A DNA stretch of 64,000 nt from PALSA-555 sp963731625 (GTDB lineage: Bacteria > Actinomycetota > Acidimicrobiia > IMCC26256 > PALSA-555). The notes below the pieces were generated by a model that saw nothing but the letters and a program-made list of their open reading frames with translations, was not told the origin of the DNA and did no database searches. Positions 58,973-64,000 of this stretch are shown one piece after another. The DNA lies in assembly GCA_963731625.1 (NCBI GenBank), contig CAVSWH010000001.1, forward strand, positions 310,001 to 374,000. Reading direction: 5' to 3'. The position numbers and the translations under genes were made by a program. The first letter of the stretch is position 1. Each line of letters begins with the position of its first letter.

Positions 58973-61851
58973 GTGCACCGACCACTCCCGCAGCGACCGC
59001 CGGTCGCTGGGACCCCCGCCGACTCACCGCGCCACACCCGCTCCTCCCGCTCGTCGTGCTCGTGGGGCTCGCGGCGACCGCGCAGATGGGGACCCTGAGC
59101 CTCGTGCTGCTCCTCCCGTCGATCAAGGGCACCTTCGGCTCCGGGCTGTACTTCGTCTCGACCGTCACCGTGATCGCGATACAGCTCGGCCTCCTGTTCG
59201 ATGTCCCGACCAGCGCGCTCGCGAATCGGCTCGGTGCCACGCGCGTGCTGTGCGCCGGCATGACCGTCGTCGGCGCCGTGCTGCTGCTGGTCGCCGCCGC
59301 GGGATTCGCCACGAGCTCGCTGGCGCTCGAAGTCGGCGCCGCGGGTGTCGCCGTCGGCGGCTGGGCCCTCACCTCGGTCCAGAACCGGGTGCTCGCCGAG
59401 CACTACCCGCCGTCGGTTCGACCCACCGTGTACTTCGCCCTGCGCGCCGGGATCGTCGGCGGCCTTGCCGTTACGCCCCTCGTCGTCGGCGCGCTCGAGC
59501 TCTTCTACAGCTGGGAAGCGCCGTTCGTCGTCCTCGCCGCCGTGATGCTCACGTTCGTGGTCGCGGCATTCGCGCTGCGCAGCCCCACGGCGACCGAACC
59601 CGGCGATCCGGAGGCGTCGGAGGGCGACGCGCCGACCTTCGCCGAGGCGGTGCGCGTCCTGTTTGCCCGCCGCTCGATGCGCCGCCTCTATTACGCCCTC
59701 CCGTTCCTCGCCGTCACCGCGCTTGGGATCCGGTCGTTCACCGATCTGCTGTACCGCAACGTCTTCCACCAGGAGGCCGCCGCCCGGACGCTGATCGCGG
59801 CCGGCGTGCAGCCCGGGGCCCTCGTCGGCCTCGTCCTCGGGATCGTCGTGCTGCGTCGCCGCTTCGCCGCCAACCCCGGCTCCGCCGTCCGGCTCCTCGG
59901 ATTGGCCGGCGTGGCCGCCGCGGCGTGCCTCGGCGGGATGGCCATCGCGCCGACGCTCGCGTGGGCGGTCGCGTTCCACGCGGCGTACGTCATCGTCTCG
60001 TCGTGGCTGCTCGCTGGCATCTACACGACCGTGTCACTCGTCGCGCCGCAGCGGCTGCTCACGCTCGCATTCGCGCTCACGTCGGTGTGGCTCGGCTTCG
60101 GCGTGGCCGCCATCGCGCCCTCCGGGCCGTCGCTCGTCACCAACGTCACCCACGCGTTCGGGTTCCGGATCGGTCTGCTCCTCTACCTCGGCCTCTTGCT
60201 CGTCGGCGGGGCGATCCTCGCGTCGGCCGGCTCGAGCGTGGACACCGACCTCGACGCGCTGCGGCTCACGGCGGCCGCCGACGAGGAGGTCCGCCGGGCC
60301 CGGCACGAAGGTCGCGCCAGCCTGCTCATGGTGCGCGCCCTCGACGCCGGATACGACGGGCGGCCTGTGCTCTTCGGCGTCGACCTCGACGTCGCCGATG
60401 GGGAGCTCGTCGCGGTGCTGGGCACGAACGGCGCCGGCAAGACGACGCTGCTGCGCGCCATCTCGGGGCTCACGACCCCGACCGCCGGACAGGTGATCTT
60501 CGACGGTCGCGACATCACCAGCCTCGACCCGAACCGGATCACTGACCTCGGGATCGTCCAGGTGCCCGGCGGGCGCGGCATCTTCGCCGACCTGACCGTC
60601 GCCGAGAGCCTCGAGATCGCGGGCTGGCGATACACGCGCGAGCCCACGTACCTCCGCGAAGCAACGGAGGCGGCGCTCGCGCACTTCCCCGTGCTCCGCG
60701 AGCGGTGGCACACCCCGGCCGGCAGCCTCTCCGGCGGCGAGCAGCAGATGTTGAGCCTCGCGCAGGCCTTCGTGGCCCGACCCCGGCTGCTGATGATCGA
60801 CGAGCTGTCGCTCGGGCTCGCGCCCAGCGTGATCGAGCGGCTCCTCACGATCGTCGAGGCGATCCACGCCAACGGCACCACCGTCCTGCTCGTGGAGCAG
60901 TCCGTGGACCTCGCGGCGCGGCTCGCGGCGCGCGCCGTGTTCATGGAGCGTGGCCGGATCGTGTTCAGCGGTGCGACGGCCGACCTCGTCCGTCGCGGGG
61001 ACCTCGTCCGCGCCGTCTTCCTCGGCGGCGCCCGCCCAGCACCCGAGACCCGAGCCCCCGCGCCGTCGACGGTGTCGAACGGCGTCGCGCTCACCGCGAC
61101 GGGGCTGCGTCGCAGCTTCGGTGGGGTCGCCGCCGTCGACGACGTGGACCTCGAGCTCCGGGCCGGGGAGATCCTCGGGGTCATGGGGCCCAACGGCGCC
61201 GGCAAGACGACGGTCCTTGAGATGCTGTCGGGTCACCTGATGTCGGATGGCGGGCGCGTCACCATGTTCGGCACCGACATCAGCGCCTGGCCGCCGCACC
61301 GGCGCGCCGCGGCCGGGCTCGGCCGGTCGTTCCAGTCCGCCCGCCTCTGGCCCGGGCTCACCGTGCAGGAGGCCCTCGCCGTCGCCGTCACCCCCCGGGT
61401 GCGATCGCCCGGTGCCGTCGCCGCGCTCCTCTGCCTGCCGACCGTGACCCGGGCCGAGCGCCGGGTCACGGAGGCGGTCGACGAGGTCGTCACCCAGCTG
61501 GGGCTCGACGACTACCGGGATCAGCTCACCGCCGATCTGTCGACCGGCACGCGGCGCCTCGTCGAGCTGGCCGTCCTCGTCGCGCTGCAGCCCTCGATCC
61601 TCCTGCTCGACGAGCCCTCGGCGGGCGTCGCGCAGGCAGAGTCCGAGGCGATGGCACCGCTGCTCCGCGACACCCGCGCCCGCCTCGACGCCAGCGTCCT
61701 CATCATCGAGCACGACCTCGCGCTGTTGCGCGCGCTCGCCGACCGTGTCGTGGCGATGGACGCCGGTCACGTCCTCACCGTCGGGTCGCCCGATGAGGTG
61801 CTCGAAGATCCCAGGGTCGTGGCCTCCTACCTCGGCACGTCGCACCAATGA
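58969..61851 (+). CDS. Fused MFS transporter - LivF - LivG protein
   Basis: 960 residues from an overlapping GTG. Residues 1-425 are an MFS-like domain with 12 helices and a motif-A-like ALANRLGATRV after helix 2. Residues 450-690 are a LivF-type ATPase: Walker A GTNGAGKTT, signature LSGGEQQ, Walker B LLMIDELSLGLAP, and VEQ as the switch. Residues 705-955 are a LivG-type ATPase: Walker A GPNGAGKTT, ILLLDEPSAGVAQ, switch IIEHD; its signature reads LSTGTRR. The ATPases should energise the LivHM fusion; the role of the MFS part is unclear. It overlaps the next gene as ATGA. Confidence 0.93.
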   Translation: MSAPTTPAATAGRWDPRRLTAPHPLLPLVVLVGLAATAQMGTLSLVLLLPSIKGTFGSGLYFVSTVTVIAIQLGLLFDVPTSALANRLGATRVLCAGMTVVGAVLLLVAAAGFATSSLALEVGAAGVAVGGWALTSVQNRVLAEHYPPSVRPTVYFALRAGIVGGLAVTPLVVGALELFYSWEAPFVVLAAVMLTFVVAAFALRSPTATEPGDPEASEGDAPTFAEAVRVLFARRSMRRLYYALPFLAVTALGIRSFTDLLYRNVFHQEAAARTLIAAGVQPGALVGLVLGIVVLRRRFAANPGSAVRLLGLAGVAAAACLGGMAIAPTLAWAVAFHAAYVIVSSWLLAGIYTTVSLVAPQRLLTLAFALTSVWLGFGVAAIAPSGPSLVTNVTHAFGFRIGLLLYLGLLLVGGAILASAGSSVDTDLDALRLTAAADEEVRRARHEGRASLLMVRALDAGYDGRPVLFGVDLDVADGELVAVLGTNGAGKTTLLRAISGLTTPTAGQVIFDGRDITSLDPNRITDLGIVQVPGGRGIFADLTVAESLEIAGWRYTREPTYLREATEAALAHFPVLRERWHTPAGSLSGGEQQMLSLAQAFVARPRLLMIDELSLGLAPSVIERLLTIVEAIHANGTTVLLVEQSVDLAARLAARAVFMERGRIVFSGATADLVRRGDLVRAVFLGGARPAPETRAPAPSTVSNGVALTATGLRRSFGGVAAVDDVDLELRAGEILGVMGPNGAGKTTVLEMLSGHLMSDGGRVTMFGTDISAWPPHRRAAAGLGRSFQSARLWPGLTVQEALAVAVTPRVRSPGAVAALLCLPTVTRAERRVTEAVDEVVTQLGLDDYRDQLTADLSTGTRRLVELAVLVALQPSILLLDEPSAGVAQAESEAMAPLLRDTRARLDASVLIIEHDLALLRALADRVVAMDAGHVLTVGSPDEVLEDPRVVASYLGTSHQ

Positions 61852-63077
61852 CGTCACGTGGGCACGCGGTCGGCGCGGTGGCCTGCATGACCGCGCTGCT
61901 CGCCGGCACCCTGGCGGCCTGCAGCACGTCGACACACGACGCGGTGCCGACCACCGTCGTGCCGGTGCGTGGCACCTGCGATCGATCTCGGGTCGTCGAG
62001 CTCGGCGCGTCGCTCGCGCTGTCAGGCCCGCAGCGCGCGCTCGGCCGGGAGTACCTCACCGGCCTCCAGATGGCGGTCGACCACATCGACGAATCCGGCG
62101 GCCTCCTCAACGATCATCGGTGCCTCGAGCTGCTCTACAAGGACGACCGGGGCGACGCGTCGATCGCGCGCCAGGCCGTCCTCGACCTGGTCAACCGGGA
62201 GCAGGTGACCTTCCTGGTGAGCCCGTTCCTGTCGACCCAGGTGCAGCGCGCGACATCGGCGCTCGCCGCCGCGAACGTGCCGGTCAGCAGCTTCTCGGGC
62301 CTCGACGAAACCTTCCGGCGCGCGACGGCGCCGTGGACCTTCCCGGTCGCTTCGTCGACGAGCACCGTGACCCGAGCGATGGTCGACTACGCGCGAGCGC
62401 AGGGCTGGCACCAGCTCGCGATCGCCGCCGTCGATGATCCCGCCGGCCGACACGGCGCGTCGTCCCTCGCCCGAGCCGCGCAGCAAAGCGGGCTGGTCGT
62501 CTCGGCGACGGCCGTCACGACGGGCGCCCGGGCGGCGACCGCGGTCGAGCGGCTCCGCGCCACCGGTCCCGACGGCTTGGCCGTCGTCGGCGACACGCTC
62601 GCCGTCGGCGCGGTGCTCGAGGCGCGCCGCGCCGCCGGATGGGAGGCCCCGGTCATCGCGAGCCCGACGGCGGTCGACCCGAGCGTCGTGCGGGTCGCCG
62701 GCGAACCCGGCTTGTCGGGTGTCGCGGTCGTGGTGCCGCAGGCGATCGTGGCCCAGCCCGGGATCTCGGACGCCGACGTCCGCCACTTCCGCGACCAGCT
62801 GCGCGCCGAGCTGCACCACGGCACGATCGACGGATCGATCCTCACGTATGCGCAGGGCTACGACGCGGTGACGATGATGGCGTCCTCGGCCGAGAGCAGC
62901 CACTCGATCACCGCGTCGAACGTGCGGACGTACCTCGAGAGCGCCGGGTACGAGGGTCTGCTCGCGTCGTACCAATACACCACGGGATCCCACAGCGGCA
63001 TCCCGGCCAGCCAGCAGGTGGTCGCGCCGGCCGCGCTGCTGTCCGACGGCCTCTTCGCCGCGCCGGGCGGCTCCTGA
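61848..63077 (+). CDS. Substrate-binding lipoprotein, branched-chain amino acid type
   Basis: 409 residues. A lipoprotein signal (AVACMTALLAGTLAACSTS, lipobox LAAC) is followed by a Peripla_BP_6 domain: VVELGASLALSGPQRALGRE, then TGLQMAVDHIDESGGLLND, CLELLYKDDRGDASIARQAV and YAQGYDAVTMM. It is the second binding protein of the operon and, unlike the first, is lipid-anchored and of normal length. The two may present different ligands to the same permease, or one may act as a sensor. Confidence 0.88.
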   Translation: MTSRGHAVGAVACMTALLAGTLAACSTSTHDAVPTTVVPVRGTCDRSRVVELGASLALSGPQRALGREYLTGLQMAVDHIDESGGLLNDHRCLELLYKDDRGDASIARQAVLDLVNREQVTFLVSPFLSTQVQRATSALAAANVPVSSFSGLDETFRRATAPWTFPVASSTSTVTRAMVDYARAQGWHQLAIAAVDDPAGRHGASSLARAAQQSGLVVSATAVTTGARAATAVERLRATGPDGLAVVGDTLAVGAVLEARRAAGWEAPVIASPTAVDPSVVRVAGEPGLSGVAVVVPQAIVAQPGISDADVRHFRDQLRAELHHGTIDGSILTYAQGYDAVTMMASSAESSHSITASNVRTYLESAGYEGLLASYQYTTGSHSGIPASQQVVAPAALLSDGLFAAPGGS

Positions 63078-63092
63078 TCGACGGGCCCGGCG

Positions 63093-63114
63093 GACGCGCT
63101 CGAGGGCACGCGTC
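63093..63114. terminator. Weak hairpin between convergent genes
   Basis: GACGCG and CGCGTC (6-bp arms) are separated by 10 bp between the end of the transport operon and the opposing VOC gene. No T run follows on either strand. It may serve as a two-way terminator, but the support is thin. Confidence 0.25.
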
Positions 63115-63118
63115 GCCT

Positions 63119-64000
63119 CTAGGGATGCTCGCCGAGGTAGAAGCGGGTGCCCTGGTCGTCGGTGCACGACGACGTGACGCCGTAGGGCTGCACCTCGGGA
63201 TCCGTCGCCGTGCCGCCCGCGCGGCGGACGGCGTCCACCGCGCTGGCGATGTCGTCGACGCGATACATCGGCACGGTCGTCGCGACGTCGTGGCCGCCGT
63301 GCATGCCGGTCATCGGCACGACATCCTCGACCTGCCAGCCGTCCTCGACGTTGCCCGGCGAGAACTGCCACCCGAGGACCGAGCTGTAGAACTGGCGCGC
63401 CGCAGCCGCGTCCCGCACCTCCATCGTCAGGTAGCTGATGTCGCCCGGCCGCTCGCCGTTGGCCGGCCCGGGCACGGCGCCGACGCCACCCGGCGGCTCG
63501 AACATCGCGAAGTGCGTCCCCTGGTCGTCGACGCACTCGCTGACGAGCCCGTAGGGCTCCGGCACCGGCTCGGAGGCGGTGCCCCCGGCGCCGCGCACCC
63601 GCGCGATCGCCGCGTGCACGTCGGCGACGGCGAAGCACAGGAAGAGGGTGGTGTGCGGCTCGCCGCCCCACAGCCCGTGGTGGAGCGTCTGGCCCTGGAC
63701 CTGGCGGCCTTGGGGGCCGCTGCCGGGCGCGTAGGTCCAACGGAGCGTGGCCGCGTAGAAGGTCGCGGCGCGCGCCACATCGGGGACCCAGAGCGACACG
63801 TAGCCGATGTCGCCGTCACGCGGGCTGGCGTGCAGGGGGGCGCCCATGATCATCCAGCGGTGGTTGAAGGGGTCGCGGATGACCGCGTTGCGCCCGTAGT
63901 CGGCATCCGCCGCGGGGCGCTCCAGCGTGGCACCCTGCGCGACGGCCCGGTCGACGACGGTGTCGACTTCGTCGACGCGCAGGTGCAGCGTGACGGGCAC
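63119..64000 (-). CDS. Multi-domain VOC (glyoxalase-like) protein, N-terminus cut by window edge
   Basis: About 293 residues are visible. The visible part starts midway in one VOC module (YGRNAVIRDPFNHRWMIMG, PhnB-like), followed by two whole modules (IGYVSLWVPDVARAATFYAA to GTHFAMFEPPGG, and ISYLTMEVRDAAAARQFYSS to GTRFYLGEHP). The last two are similar to each other, with QPYG/EPYGxxSxCxDDQGT repeats. Three VOC units in one chain are less common than two. It might bind or modify a small hydrophobic compound; the metal site is uncertain. The true start lies outside. Confidence 0.8.
   Translation of the reverse strand: MPVTLHLRVDEVDTVVDRAVAQGATLERPAADADYGRNAVIRDPFNHRWMIMGAPLHASPRDGDIGYVSLWVPDVARAATFYAATLRWTYAPGSGPQGRQVQGQTLHHGLWGGEPHTTLFLCFAVADVHAAIARVRGAGGTASEPVPEPYGLVSECVDDQGTHFAMFEPPGGVGAVPGPANGERPGDISYLTMEVRDAAAARQFYSSVLGWQFSPGNVEDGWQVEDVVPMTGMHGGHDVATTVPMYRVDDIASAVDAVRRAGGTATDPEVQPYGVTSSCTDDQGTRFYLGEHP

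Noticed and set aside
1..64000. tRNA, rRNA, CRISPR array, insertion sequence, prophage or replication origin
   Set aside because: I looked for clover-leaf-like and repeat-spacer patterns, transposase motifs and flanking terminal repeats and saw none. Short RNA genes could still have been missed without a covariance search.

Overview
The window is about 70% GC, densely packed with genes, and uses many GTG starts and 4-bp GTGA/ATGA overlaps. It carries a WhiB protein, a sigma-B/F partner-switching module, two probable F420-dependent enzymes (an LLM oxidoreductase and a DUF385-type nitroreductase) and several amidohydrolase_2, acyl-CoA dehydrogenase and thiolase-like genes. This points to an uncultured actinobacterium, most like the Acidimicrobiia or Ilumatobacter type of soil or aquatic lineage. 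That placement is inference from gene content and base composition, with no marker gene in the window. I see no rRNA, tRNA, CRISPR array or insertion sequence.

Layout. 1-9 kb: a thiolase-like/crotonase pair behind a palindromic operator, a nitroreductase, a dehydrogenase-aldolase pair, and a DUF2889/CoA-ligase group. 9-19 kb, mostly minus strand: amidohydrolase, FecR-domain surface protein, LytR_C-type protein, a cell-envelope sugar block (flavoprotein plus two polytopic glycosyltransferases), LLM oxidoreductase, VOC protein and zinc alcohol dehydrogenase. 19-23.6 kb: aminoacylase-type amidohydrolase, secreted protein, Cys-rich unknown, acyl-CoA dehydrogenase. 23.7-28.9 kb: stress-response switch (PAS-GAF-phosphatase, WhiB, three HATPase proteins, sigma factor, two STAS antagonists). 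29-33 kb: acyl-CoA dehydrogenase, Ltp2-like protein, two DUF35 proteins, AhpD-like and MaoC proteins, resembling steroid side-chain degradation. 33-44 kb: isochorismatase-fold protein, GH43 lipoprotein, propeller protein, short-chain dehydrogenases, amidohydrolase, SGNH protein, His-rich membrane protein, crotonase, epimerase. 45-51 kb: amine-catabolism-like group (kinase, copper amine oxidase, PhyH dioxygenase, PadR, RidA, DsbA-like). 52-63 kb: a TetR-controlled amidohydrolase followed by a branched-chain-amino-acid-type ABC uptake system of unusual architecture.

The most novel item is that last operon. It has two substrate-binding proteins, a fused LivH-LivM permease, and a 960-residue protein joining a 12-helix MFS transporter to LivF and LivG ATPases. 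Twin perfect palindromes between the tetR and amidohydrolase genes suggest the whole set is induced by the transported compound.

Caution: at least six genes (5.9, 9.2, 10.4, 11.8, 18.3 and 33.7 kb) can only be read as intact proteins after single-base corrections, several in short homopolymers. Each gene is otherwise well conserved, so these look like assembly or read errors rather than real decay. They are annotated here as single genes with the shift positions given.
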